A stretch of 64,000 nt of DNA. Origin: Phanerochaete sordida (Eukaryota; Basidiomycota; Agaricomycetes; Polyporales; Phanerochaetaceae). Within the stretch, counting starts at the first letter, position 1. Every line of letters starts with the position of its first letter. The notes under the pieces are model-generated. The model did no database searches. It was not told the DNA's origin and saw only the letters and a list, made by a program, of their open reading frames with translations. Position numbers and translations under genes: made by a program. Of this stretch, positions 1 through 10,998 are shown one piece after another. Location of the stretch: the NCBI GenBank assembly GCA_019973155.2, contig BPQB01000004.1, positions 620,001-684,000 of the forward strand, in the 5' to 3' direction.

Positions 1-1
1 C

Positions 2-1403
2 CCAGAGGAACCTAAAGACCCGTGGATGGTAAGCTGGATTATTTGCCGCGGGGTGTATAGAAGCTGAGGTGGCATTACAAACGCAGATCAGCCTCGGGAA
101 CCAAGGTGTACCCGTCACTGTCATAGACAGCGACGCGGAAACCGAGGTGCCTGCGAACACCGTCGTCCAGAACCCCTTCCCCTTCACACAACCCGTGAAC
201 TGCGTGAAATATCTGGACTTCGATAGCGACGAGCCGCTCCTGAAGGTGACTATCACACGCTTCACGAAGACAGGCAGCACCTCCATCGGCCTATGCTCAT
301 CGCACCTCGTCGGTCCGCGCTCCACCCCTTCGTACGCGAGTTACGCTGACCGCCCACAGGCGACGGCTACGCCGTACTCCACTTCCTGCGCCTCCTCTCG
401 CAGAACTACCAAGGCCTCGCGCCCCTGGACCCCCCGCTCACCTTCACCACACCGCCACCACACCCATTCAACCCCGCAGACCACGCTGCCGCGCCTTTCG
501 TCTCGCACTTCCAGCACCTGTACCCCCTGCGCGGCGTCCCGCCGCACCTCGCGCGCGGCCATACGAAGTCCGCGCGCGTCGACCTCCGCTTGCGCGCACA
601 GCAGATCGCGCAGCTGCACGCGGGCGTGTGCGCGCAGCGCCCGGACCCGCCGCCGCGCGTGTCGCGGCAGGACACGCTCGCGGCGCTCCTCGCGCACTGC
701 ATCTCGCGCGCGGACGCGGACGCGCCGCCCGTCGAACACATCAGCACGTTCTTCATGGTGCGCGCACCCCCGCCGCACCTCTCGCACTTCCGCAGCTGAC
801 GCAGCTGACCCGTGCCCCAGGCGCGCGGCGTCGCGCCGCGCTCCACGACCGCCGCGGGCAACGCGCTCCTGCTCGCGACGACCGTGCCGCCCGCGGACAG
901 CAGCGAGGCGACGCTCCTCGGCACCGCGCTGCGCGTGCGCACGGCGCTCGCGCGCTGCCGCGATCCGGCGTATGCGGCTGCGTACGACGCGGCGTCGGCG
1001 CCGCTGGCGGTGCGCGCGCTGAACGCGGAGCTCGCGCAGGACTTCGTCCAGCGCCCGGGGCGCATGGCCGTGAACTCGACGTGGCGGTGCGCGGCGTTTC
1101 GTTTTGTGTGTGTAGCGGCGCCTGATGTGGGCGAGCAGGTTCGACTGGACGTCGGCGCACTTTGGGTGGGCGGGCCGCACGCGGTTCTACCATACCGTGC
1201 TCGACGAGCCGCGGTTTGTCAAGATGTTCCAGCCGAACCCGGCGCCGCTGCCGGATGGGAGCTGGGAGGTGCGATCGAAGGACGATGTCGAGATCGTGTT
1301 TTATATCCAGAAGGAGCTCAGGGGGGCTTTCGTGGATTTGTTCGCGGCTCAGGCGCGTGAGCTGGGTATGTCGGGAGAGGTCGAGTGGGTTCCTGCACAG
1401 TAG
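2..1403 (+). CDS. BAHD/HXXXD-type acyltransferase, 5'-truncated by window edge
   Basis: Proposed exons are <2..28, 87..312, 360..757, 821..1086 and 1139..1403, all GT-AG and together in frame (393 residues visible). Splicing out 313-359 restores the hallmark HLVGD (HXXXD) catalytic motif, whose His is the general base in acyl transfer from an acyl-CoA. Near the C-terminus HFGWAGRTRFYH stands where the family has DFGWG, so the structural Asp is His here. The family usually has 430-500 residues, so 50-100 N-terminal residues lie upstream of base 1. BAHD enzymes acylate alcohols or amines of secondary metabolites in the cytosol; the substrate cannot be told from sequence. The ATG at 69 lies inside the proposed first intron and is not the start. 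The gene converges on FunK1 gene A. Confidence 0.8.
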
Positions 1404-1703
1404 AGGGTTGAGAACATTTAGATGGATGCTGCTAAATAGGCACCAGCTCGAATCCCTGCGTCTCAAGATCGGCTCGTTCGCCGGTTCGATCTCTCTAGCC
1501 TTCCGTTCGATTGAATATCAACTGCCCAAATCGCGGCACGCGCGAAGACGTTGTGGCGTTCCTGCAGCGTAAGCTGTCAGACTGAGCGACGAACTCTTCA
1601 GCGGGGTTTCAGATTAAGGATGTAGATTCTCGGAATAAGATATTGCTGATGTACATGAAGGAGAAATAGCTAGCCGTGAACCCACGACGACGCTGAGCTA
1701 GAC
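1404..1703. other. Intergenic spacer between convergent 3' ends
   Basis: Exactly 300 bases between the acyltransferase stop and the FunK1-A stop. They should hold both 3' UTRs and polyadenylation signals. I see no gene or repeat in it. Confidence 0.6.
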
Positions 1704-4700
1704 CTAACGAAAATGCGCCTTGCGCGTGGTCCGCGGCGTACCCGGGAGGCGCATCGGCGCGATGGACGAGCGACCGGGCGGCGGCCGCTCCGCAGAGCGC
1801 GGCAGCAGCAGGCGGGACTCCATCCTCTGGTGCGTCGGGGTGCGCAGCTCGGGCAGCTCGTCCCAGAGCTCGTCCGCCTCAGTCAAATCGATGATCTCGG
1901 GCGTAATCGCCCTCGGCGGAGGCGACCTCGCACGTCCCTTGCCCTTCCTCGTCGCAGGCGGGGCGTCCTCCAGTACCTCGACCTCCGAGTCGTTCTCGCC
2001 TTCGTTTTCCACATCCGAATCGCCGGCGGTCTGCGCCTTCTTGTTCTTGTGCGTGCGTTTCCCCTTGCGTTTCCCCTGCTTCCGCGCCGTCTTCGCCTTC
2101 TTGGCGCGTCGTCTCTGGGAGACGCTCTCCTCGGCAGACGCCTCGTCCTCGTCGGCGGCAGCCTCCGCCTTGGTGCGTTTCGAAGAACCAGACCGTTTGG
2201 TTTCAACAACGCTGTTCCTTTCGCCCGTGTTGTTGATGGTGCCGTCGCCGAGACTGATGAACTGGTCGTAGTAATAGTCGTTGTCATTGCGGATTGCGCT
2301 CTGCGGACTTAGAAGCGCCGCAAACAGAGCTAAAAGCTCGTCATGGGTATCGAACACCCGGCGGTGAGCGTTGGATGAAGGAGAGGGATTGGCAGGCTGG
2401 GTGATCTGCGCAGGCCTCGAAGACTTCCGGGTCTTCGTCTTGCGCGTTGGAAGAGCACGAGTAGGCCGCGAAGGCCCTGCGGCTGGAGCAACAGTCGTAT
2501 TCTCTGCGAGGTTGATGCCGGACAACTTGATACCATCGAATAGTCCCATGGCAGCTGCGGCGGCTAGGCCGTCGACTTCAGGAGTTGGCGTGGACGGGGC
2601 GGGTTGCGCATTGTTCGAAAGCGGCGGAGTGGTTCGTGCAGAGGCGCGCTCGTTGTGAATCTTTGGCAAATACTTCTGAAGACTCTCAAGATCCACGGCG
2701 AGATGGTGTTCTTTGAGAAGTGCGAATGCCCGTCGAATAAAAGTGTCCAGGAGGCTATCCTGATGGGTCAACTCGATGGGAGGCTGCTTGTCGCTAAGCA
2801 TGATGACCCCATACTTGCGCTTCCCGCCGACAAAGAAACCCCCTGTCTGTCTTTCCTCGTAAAACACAGAGTTGATATGGTCGTGTAACGGCTTGTTCTC
2901 CCTGTTGGCAGATCGAATGTTCTCTGTCAATGGGTGCTCAAGAGGTTTTGAGGAGAGAGCGTGCTCGTGGAAGCGGAATGCGAAGAACAGCGCAAGCCAT
3001 ATGAGCGCCTCGAGATCGTCTGCAACCTGCGGAGGTTTCATGGGATACTGCAGGGAAAGACAAGACATGAAGGGCCAGGTACCCTGAATGCACTTTAGCG
3101 TCGAACGCGGATCATCGAATGCATCAATGCTCACCGACATGCCGCCTGGCTCGCATGGAGGCTTGCCGAAGTCCTCTTCTGCCTTGGACAAGTCCCAGTC
3201 GATGAGCATGCCGACCCCGTCCGCAGAGTTTATCATGATGTTGCCTGAGCTGATGTCGCGGTGGAGAATATGAGCCTCGGTCCAGGCAACGCTGTGGGCT
3301 ACGCAGATGATGAGAATGAGACGTCCACGGTACGGCAGACTACGTACCTTTCGCGGCGCAAAAAAGTGCGAGGAGAAGATCTTTCGACGACTTGTATGTC
3401 TCCAGCGGTTGGCAGACTTCCTTCGTCACAAGTCTGGTGTGTACTCGCGTATACGCCTTCTGCTTCGATGCCGTGGGATGCAGATAGTCCTGCGTGAGAG
3501 TGTGCTGAGCGGTCCGTCGAATGCCGACATCGCCCCCTGCGATGGGCGTAGGGATGAAGGGAGTTTTTGCTCGATGAAGGGCGCGGTACGCATCGAGCTC
3601 GGGTTTCCGCAGCTTCGCTCGCCACTGATCTTTCATGAAGCACAGAGCATGTTGTGATTTGTCTTCGTGCATTTTGAACGCGATATAACCGCGGGTGCAT
3701 CGTCCGACCGGGGTTCCGTGACCAGAAATATAACGGCCGATGAGGAAGTGCATGGCTGCCCCTTCATGTTCCGACTTGTCCATAGACACTGACGGGCAGG
3801 CAACCTGTTTGCTAGTGAGAACGATGCAAGCAATGGTAACGAACGAGAAAACTGACCTTATAAATGGGGTAGAAGGTCTTGTTAGCCAGGATGAGCTTCT
3901 TCATCGACTTTTGATAGTCGTTCGGAGGCTCGTAGTCCTCGAGCAGCTGGATCTCTTTCTTCGTGGCTTTGGTGACAGTTTCGTCGTATCCCCAGACTCT
4001 CTCGTCGCGCTTTGCGATCCTGGCGAGGGCATAGAGGAGGTCGAAGAAGTCCCAGGGGTTCTCCACGAGGTTGATGGGCTCCGTCATGACGCATCCCGCT
4101 CGGTCCCAGCGGTATACTCGAACCTCCTCGCCCGACAGAGAGAAGGTGATGACGTGCGTACGATGCTGCCTGAGCATGATTTGAGAGGCGTACTTCGCGT
4201 GCTGAGCGCGGGCCTTGTTGCCAACCCCAGATGTGTTTATGAAGGCCTCGGCAGACATCGGCGGCATGTCGCCGGGGAGAGCGTCGTCCGGTGGCGCGCT
4301 GAAGTCGATATCGCTGTAATCGGTTTCTTCAAATGACGCCTCGTCCGAGGCGGATGCCTCTGCGCCACGGCTTTCGATGTCGACCGAAGGCTCGCCCCCG
4401 GCGTCCCCCTCTGTGCCATGCCCATCCTCTCCCGTCTCGTGCTCCTCCTCGTCGACGTCCATCATAGCCTCCTCTTCCTGACCACCTTGCTGCTGCTTCT
4501 TCTTCCTACGTCCTGCACGAGCGTAAAAGCCTGCGCGAGCGTCTTCGGACTTGACTTCCATGACCGTCAGCATGAAGGCCCACGCACAACGCGCAACATC
4601 AGGCTGTTCTTCCAGCTGCTGCTCCGTGAGATTGTTTGTATACGCGGTCTTCGCATCTGTGTCGTGGAGCGGGTAGAGAACGATATCGGGCTTGCTGTCC

Positions 4701-5589
4701 CAGACGTTATTTTCAGGATTGTGGCCGACAATCTTGAACCGAGCGTCGTAACCTGCGAGCTCCATGACGGAGTTCATGCTCTCGACCTGAGGGACAAACG
4801 ATGAGTGTGAATCCAGAGGAGAAGCCAGTCAACAGGTGGACGTACGAGGATGGGATACATCGGATCTTCCAGCTTCGCTATACCACCCTTCTTCTTGTCC
4901 TTGTTCTTAGACGTGATGTCCGCGACAACTGAGCGCAGCTTGGTCGGAAGTCTGATGCGCTTCCTTTGCTCATTGTCGAGTTTCCCGCCGCGGTACGCGT
5001 ACTTGCGTTTGAACTGACTCGCAGGGATATAGACGTACATCGGGTCCATGGTCTTGTTCAGCTTCTGGTCGAATTCCTTGTCCTTGAAAGGGTTTTGATC
5101 AATCAGGACGATGCGGCGAGGGATGCCAGAGTTCTTGCTGGTGAAACGTGTGGCCTCGGTTCGCGAGTCAGGAAGTTGATCTTGTTGGGAGTGGTCTTGT
5201 TGGGAGTGGTCTTGTTGGGAGTGGTCTTGTTGGGAGTGGTCTTGTTGGGAGTTCTCGCTCTCCGTCTGGCTGTCGGCGGGCTGGCTGAGAGAATGTCGGT
5301 ATTTTTCAATATCTTCTTCGTCGATGGCGTCGCCCTGGCTGTACGAAGGTTCCGAACAATTTGGGGTGGCGTTGCGATGTTGGACGTTGTCCTCTTCTTG
5401 CGCTACGAGATAGGGTACGGTGTCGTCGTCCTTGTCGAAGTCGACTCCGTTGACGTGTTGGTATTCGTAGGTTTTATTGTCTAGAGGTGTCTGGATAGAG
5501 ATGCCGAGAGGGTCGAAGGCGCGTGTAGACGGTCGAAACTTGATGGTTTTCCTAGGCAGTCGACTAGGCGAGGCCAAGTCAGACTCCAT
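1704..5589 (-). CDS. FunK1-type protein kinase A (block 1 subtype)
   Basis: Exons in coding order are 5589..4846, 4786..3857, 3804..3348, 3298..3135 and 3083..1704, giving 1224 residues. The ATG at 5589 has a good context (aaccATGG) and lies 49 bp after a TATA box. The N-terminal 250 residues are acidic, with a QQDHS tandem repeat and the NPFKD...MDP motif of this subtype. The split kinase domain has KDQWR (beta3 Lys near residue 616), the HRDIS catalytic loop (H723-S727) and DWDLSK in place of DFG. Two long low-complexity inserts flank it: an acidic/basic stretch around residues 330-420 and a Lys/Arg-rich C-terminus that includes RKGKRTHKNKK, a likely nuclear localisation signal. FunK1 kinases are expanded in mushroom-forming fungi; substrates are unknown. 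The 51-nt intron 3084-3134 has no in-frame stop. Confidence 0.88.
5181..5255 (-). repeat. 15-bp minisatellite inside FunK1-A exon 1
   Basis: CTTGTTGGGAGTGGT (plus strand) occurs four times perfectly in tandem, followed by a partial fifth copy. On the coding strand it encodes repeated QQDHS pentapeptides. The unit is a multiple of three, so copy-number changes would keep the frame. Confidence 0.95.
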
Positions 5590-5637
5590 GGTTCGCAAAG
5601 GAGGCAGGAAATGGTACTAACCTATCAATGCTGGGCC

Positions 5638-5666
5638 TTTATATAGCTATGCTATGTTCTGGCCAC
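5638..5666 (-). promoter_or_regulatory. TATA box and upstream GTGGCC element of FunK1-A
   Basis: Read on the minus strand, GTGGCC (5666-5661) precedes TATATAAA (5645-5638) by 15 bp. The TATA lies 49 bp before the ATG at 5589. The same element and the same 15-bp spacing recur before FunK1-C. Confidence 0.7.
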
Positions 5667-5669
5667 TGG

Positions 5670-6925
5670 TCACTCGGTGTTTGTTGTGCAAAGCTACGGC
5701 TGCATGTTCATTCCTCAGCGGTGCTATGACCCAGTGGTGAATGGCGTAAAACGTACCGTGAGTATTTTCCAAATGGCACGCAACGAAGTGCGTGCAGGCC
5801 AATATGTGGTCTGAATGGAGTGTGAGAAGAAGGTGGTCTGGTGAAGTCTAGGTCGAAGGAGAGACGGAGCACGTCACGAGTGCTGGTTGTGTTTAGGCCG
5901 CCACAATGCCGGCGCTACCTCAATTTGCCGAAAAAGGGGCCACCGACACCAGCACTAAACAAGCAGAGAAAGCAAAATCCATTGTTCGATGAACACCGAA
6001 GCAAAGCGTGGTCACGAACAATGGCAGCGCTTGTCTTTGACGAATGTATTCAACGGCCCAATTTCGGCCATCGAAGTATCGCGACCTTCAAGCGCGTTCG
6101 ACCACCGGTCACAAGCCCTCTTCCATGCGTGCTCGAAGGAGGCAGACTTGGGGGTCGCCAGCAGCGTCGTTGAGAGATTAGACAGACGGTCCAGACGCGG
6201 AGGGTATCGGGCAAGATGGAACGGGAACGTCGAGCAGAAGCCAGAGATACACTGCGTCCCTGAACAACGCTGCGAATTCTCTTTCGATATGTTGAATGCG
6301 AGCCGACTCGGATTTTGCCTCTTCCACGACCACAACGCCCTCCGCCATATCCGTTGTCGCCGCCCTCCAGATCGAAGTCGTCCTCCCTCTCCCTGACTTT
6401 CCGCTTGAAAGCGCTCGCTGAACGCCCGCGGATATCCGCGACGAATACTAGTGCAAACGCCAGATTTGAAGCTTGAGTCGGGCGCGGAGCTCTGCGTACA
6501 GTGTAGCTCGTCTTCGCTTTGGGAGTCGCCAGGGACGACAGCGTCGCGGAGGTGCCCTGAGCGCACGTGGGCACCTAAGCTGGATCCGCGCGGCGGGTTT
6601 CGTTGCGTTGATAGATGTGGACAGAGTCGGGGCGCAAAGTCGAGCAAGTCGGCAAGGCAAATGTCAGAGCAGAAGTCTGAGAGGTCGCTGCTAGTCGGCC
6701 GGGCTCTAGCTTCGCAAAGTCGCTCCTTCGTGAGCTTGGGCACCATTTAAATGGCTTCACGATGGATGTCTTCGCTGTCTGAGCAGATAGTCGCTCTAGT
6801 TATGCAGGTTTCAGATTCTGAGTACGCGTAGCACCAAACACATAAGACTCACGACAGAACGGAGGGCGTGACACTCCCAATGTCCTCAGCCCCTCGGCGT
6901 CGGGTCGGGGATTGATGAAAAGCGC
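5670..6925. other. Unassigned intergenic region
   Basis: About 1.25 kb upstream of FunK1-A. Open frames exist on both strands (the longest is 6746-6012 minus, 244 codons), but none shows a recognisable domain, start context or splice pattern. I make no gene call. Confidence 0.5.
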
Positions 6926-6929
6926 CAGC

Positions 6930-7460
6930 CCAAGGTCTGGCTACGCTTTCACCGATGAAAGAATGCGCAAGCTGTCCATGTTAGTCGGAAATCGCCCAGG
7001 AGGCTGCAGAGAGCGTACCTGGATGCGTTTCCGAGGCGGTCTCGCAAAGCTCTCGCTCTCTGACTCGCTACGTGTGTCACTCCCCGCCTCTCTTCTCCAA
7101 GTATTAGACTTCCTACAAGGCCTTGAGCCATGGAGATGGCAGATGCTGCGCTGTGCAGATATACCTCGAATTCCGTCTCGGTCTCGAATCCCTCGGACTT
7201 TCCTAGGTCTGGAAGAACGCAGTCATGTTGTTCATTCAAGACAGTTCATGGTGCCAAAGCGTCTCGTAGAGTGCTGGCGCTGAGGCCTGAGGCCGAGGTG
7301 TGAAGAGGAGTTGTAGGTTCGCCGTCGGACGGAGATGGTGGTCGCCGGTCACCAGCAATCTCGCTCGCTTGTCACGGACTCGCGCACGCGAAGTGACAAA
7401 CGTCATGTGCACCTGTCACCAGCGCAGCCGTCACGGCGGCGGTTCGAACGCGGCCTCTGA
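6930..7460 (+). repeat. Dispersed repeat R, copy 1
   Basis: About 530 bp with long runs of near identity to 15605-16137 in the same orientation, for example the shared stretch around 7030-7075 and the shared CCAAAGCGTCTCGTAGAGT at 7254-7272. It ends with an imperfect 27-bp palindrome (GTCAC...GTGAC) near 7372-7398. Copy 1 lies just past the 3' end of the F-box gene. No transposase or LTR structure is visible. It could be a non-autonomous element or a segmental duplication. Confidence 0.85.
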
Positions 7461-7546
7461 CGCTGCGTTGAGAAAATACACTCGAATTTATGGAACCCAG
7501 CAAGACGGGTACGGACAGTAAGATTTACGCGAAAGATTGAGCCTGC

Positions 7547-8947
7547 CTATGGAATTTCGGAGAGCGAGATGTGCACGTCGAAGCGTTGGTGAGATGACAG
7601 GGGAACGCGTTCTTTTACGATACCTTCCAAGACTGCACGATATCGCTGTCTGTCCCCTTCCCATGACAGCTGCTTGTTGTATATGTGCGTCGACTCGTTA
7701 TCTTCGTCCGCCTCCCGCACCAACTTCCACAGCTTCATCTCCATGTTAATGACTACTGACCGCAGCCTCCTGACGACTGCAGCGACTGGCGTCCAATCCA
7801 GCCCTTCGAGCAGCTGTCGGAAGCGTCGCTCCAGGGCAGATGCGTCCGGGTTCGGCTCGTCGGGCTCAACGTAATTCGCGAGATTCATCTCGAAAGTCAC
7901 GTCGCGAATAGCGGCAGCGAGAGGGGTCCCCATGAGATTTTGTATCTTTGCCCACGGAGGACCTGTGGATGTCCTGCCGACGATGATATGCCTGACGATG
8001 CGCAGCTCGCGAAGAGTCGGACATGCGTGCTGGTACGTCAGAAGACCGCGAGGAATGCTTCCGCAGCAGACAAGCGACCGAAGGGCGGTGCATCGGAGAA
8101 GGAGGGCGTGCAGAGCTGGAGAGGCAACGACCACATTGTTCACCATATCGTCGATAGGGGCTCGAATCGACAAGGTAGTCAGCGAGGTGACGTCGAGGTA
8201 CGAGCACACCTTGTCGATCCAGAACTCGGTAGCGTCGTTGTTTGAGAAGGTTAATCCGAGCGTTTCGAGTCCCAGCGGAGGTGGTTGATGCAGCAGAGTA
8301 CCAGAGGGCTCGAAAAGAAGATCGGTTTGGTAGAACGAGAGCGTAGAGATGTGGCGAAAGCAGGAGAGAAGATTGAATATGTCCTGCGATACGACACTCG
8401 CACCAAGGCGTGCCAGTCGAAGGCTCGGTAAAGACAAACGTGGAGTTGAGACGATAGTTGGGACCTCATCAGGTAGAAATTGCAGATGATGGAGCTCGAG
8501 ACTGCGGATGTGTGGGAGAAGATCGAGGATGTCTATGATTTCCTGTGTGGATGTCACCCGACGGAGGAGGGTACGTCCATGCCATATGAGAGTGAAGGTA
8601 ATGAGGAGCTCTTGTACATTCTCACGCATGCGGGGAGAGCTCTCGAGCAGCGACTTGAGTTCGTCGAGGGTCTTCGATTGCCCGAGGAGACGACTGCATT
8701 CACAGGTGTCTTGGAGGCTACCACGTCCTCTGGCCCAATGGCATCCACAACGAGGCCATTTGAAGCACGAGAAGAGGTGAAAGGAGCTTGTTGAGAGCCA
8801 GCGTCGTTGGACAAGGGAGCATGCGCGAAGGGTCGCTTTGTCATTGTGGAGGAAATCGATGGTCCAGTCGACCAGCTCCTGCGGGAAGGTGAGCGATGTG
8901 CGTGCGAGGGAGCGTTGAGCGAGCGCAATGTCCGCGTTATCTGACAT
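7547..8947 (-). CDS. F-box/LRR-like protein, single exon
   Basis: Uninterrupted 466-codon frame starting at the ATG at 8947. Residues 18-55 (LTFPQELVDWTIDFLHNDK followed by LRACSLVQRRWL) have the pattern of the degenerate F-box common in Agaricomycetes: LPxE..D.IID.L..D...L..CSLV...W. The rest contains irregular leucine-rich segments (LRSLELHHLQFL, LETLGLTFS, LTTLSI) consistent with a diverged LRR substrate-binding region. The expected role is substrate receptor of an SCF ubiquitin ligase through Skp1. The target is unknown. The gene family is large in these fungi. Copies of the repeat family lie at its 3' side (6930-7460) and in its upstream region (palindrome at 9211-9237). Confidence 0.8.
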   Translation of the reverse strand: MSDNADIALAQRSLARTSLTFPQELVDWTIDFLHNDKATLRACSLVQRRWLSTSSFHLFSCFKWPRCGCHWARGRGSLQDTCECSRLLGQSKTLDELKSLLESSPRMRENVQELLITFTLIWHGRTLLRRVTSTQEIIDILDLLPHIRSLELHHLQFLPDEVPTIVSTPRLSLPSLRLARLGASVVSQDIFNLLSCFRHISTLSFYQTDLLFEPSGTLLHQPPPLGLETLGLTFSNNDATEFWIDKVCSYLDVTSLTTLSIRAPIDDMVNNVVVASPALHALLLRCTALRSLVCCGSIPRGLLTYQHACPTLRELRIVRHIIVGRTSTGPPWAKIQNLMGTPLAAAIRDVTFEMNLANYVEPDEPNPDASALERRFRQLLEGLDWTPVAAVVRRLRSVVINMEMKLWKLVREADEDNESTHIYNKQLSWEGDRQRYRAVLEGIVKERVPLSSHQRFDVHISLSEIP

Positions 8948-10998
8948 GGCGCTCTACAACTGTATACAGAATCATGAATCTAGATCTCGCTGTGCTGGTA
9001 ACTTCGAAGAAATGTACCTCCGAGTCGAGGGCTCGTGACGGCACGGAGACGCGGCTGATGTGGGGGCACGAGACCGGACGGTGTAGCACTGTTACTGGTA
9101 GCGAGACCACGAGCAGCCTGGTTTGAAAGCGACTAAGGCTAAGCTTGCTCAAAGCCAGGTACGAGACGAGTCACAGGGGAGATACGGGCAAGCCTCGCGA
9201 GCTCGTCTTGGGTTCGTCACGCACTGGCGTATGCGTAGTGACAAAGATCACGTGCAATAGTCACCCTTGCGTCCCATCACGCTGCATCACAATTCACGAC
9301 CCGGACGCCAGTTTCAAGTTGGTACCCGACCTCCATCCCCGTGCAACAGCTTGCTCTTGTCGTTGCCTGTAGAGTGAGTTGATATGTTTTGGTAGGGTCT
9401 CCTTTTTCTAATCTATGCCTAGATACATATATTACGCTCTTTGTCTCAGTGCGAGCCTTGCTGGCGCACTTCGTGTTCCCCCGCCGTCGACGGTTCGTCG
9501 AGCACGGAGTGACCACGACACTCAGGCTATCGCACATGCGAGGCTTTGTCATTTTAATACCTCGTGCTGCGCGAATTGCTCGTAGGCCAAGTTCTGTGCA
9601 TGAGGTCAGCCAGTCTGAGAAGCACTGCACGCCAGCCGTGCTTGAAAACGGCCTGATTCCGGCTACTGCTCGCGCAGGCTTTGTAGCCACACGCGCTACT
9701 TATCTTGCACTAGCGACCTTTACCACAATCTCTTTGATGCAGCACACGCTCTTTGGGCTTCGATGCGACCCATTCTTTCTCAGGCTGTTATTTCCTTGCT
9801 TTCTTCAACACCCTCACTTTCACCGCCGAATGAGACCTCTTTGCCGCTACACACTACGACAATGCATCCTATCGTGAGTCCCTAGATATGCTCCGAGCAT
9901 AGAGGCTGACGTTGGTTATTTTAGACGTTCGCTGACTTTCTAGAGCACTACGCCAGCGCTGCTGCGTTCCAAAGCCAGGCTGTCTCAGAGAAGTAAGGTT
10001 TGTACGCGATAAGCTGCCGCGCTGCCACGCTCTGGCACCTCGACACATGTAAGGTCGAGCTCTCGTCCGTCCCCGCCGAGCGCGTGAACCTGTGTAGCAG
10101 TGTCAGCTCCCTCAGACGCTCGGCTCGTTGCGTCCACCGCCGAAGTAGCCCACATCCAAAAGGCAAGTGTGATAGGTATAAACACCCTCGTGATGCGGAC
10201 CGCTCAATTGCACGCCCAAACATCGCACTGTAGGCGGCTTCCGAGGAGCATCAAGTGACCCTTGCTCACGCAGACGCCTTTCTGTCCCGTCTCGTCGCCC
10301 CGTCTGGCCATCGGCATCTGGGCGAGCCTCAAGTTCAACACCACCTAGCGCTGTCTGCACGTGAAGCAATACACTGCCTCGCGAGTACAGAACGATTCAC
10401 TGCCCTTTTTACGAGCACCGAGTCCTGGCTGATTTGCTTGCGCTCTGCCATGGCTGCCAAGACTGCCGAGGCTGCTGCCCCCCGCACCGCCCTCGCACCA
10501 CGTAGCATCTGACGAGCAGTGCTCGAATCTCATTGGGCTTCCGTGCCAAAAAGTGGGCGGCGGGTGGGCCGGCGGGTCGAGCGGTAAGGAGGAGCTCTTG
10601 GCGGGGATGTGCGTGCGCGAAGACGAGCCGGGCAGAAACCGCGGGATGGGCCGCCTGTGCGACTTCGGGACTAGATATGCGGAGTCGATGGTGCAGATCA
10701 GGATACTCGTGGTCCCTTCTGCCGAGTTCGCATACCTGCGATGTGTATGAGGTCTTGCTCCCAGCAAAGCAGGACTTGAGCAGGACCAGCCGGGTTACCT
10801 GTGGTAAGCGCTAGGTGGGGCCAGGTCTTCGAGCCGAGACCCTGCTAGTCCTTCCGAGACTGGAATTAAACAATCACAGCACAGTGCAAATTGGTTGACA
10901 ATAATTTGACAGACAATTAGAAAGATATATACAGCCGAAATATTGTACGCGGCGACGGAGACTGTTGTGCAAACATTCTGGCTAAACGTCTCGGCCAC
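8948..10998. other. Intergenic region with diverged repeat R copy 3 but no supported gene
   Basis: About 9165-9290 holds a diverged third copy of the end of repeat R, including the palindrome GTCAC(17)GTGAC at 9211-9237 and clustered GTCAC motifs. Open frames at 9389-9877 (+) and 10767-10345 (-) lack domains, codon bias or plausible starts, and I do not call them. The stretch holds the F-box gene promoter and the FunK1-B 3' flank. Confidence 0.55.

Noticed and set aside
341..1180. 279-codon minus-strand frame opposite the acyltransferase
   Set aside because: Arg/Ala-rich low-complexity translation caused by GC-rich codons on the other strand. The plus strand gives HXXXD and a coherent splice model.
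5181..5255. Possible CRISPR-like array
   Set aside because: The units are contiguous 15-mers without spacers and lie inside a kinase exon in frame. This is a minisatellite.
6012..6746. 244-codon minus frame as a gene
   Set aside because: No domain pattern, competing long frames on both strands, and no clear start or splice signals. Left as unassigned sequence.
9389..9877. 162-codon plus frame
   Set aside because: No recognisable motif, mixed composition and a non-convincing start. Likely chance.
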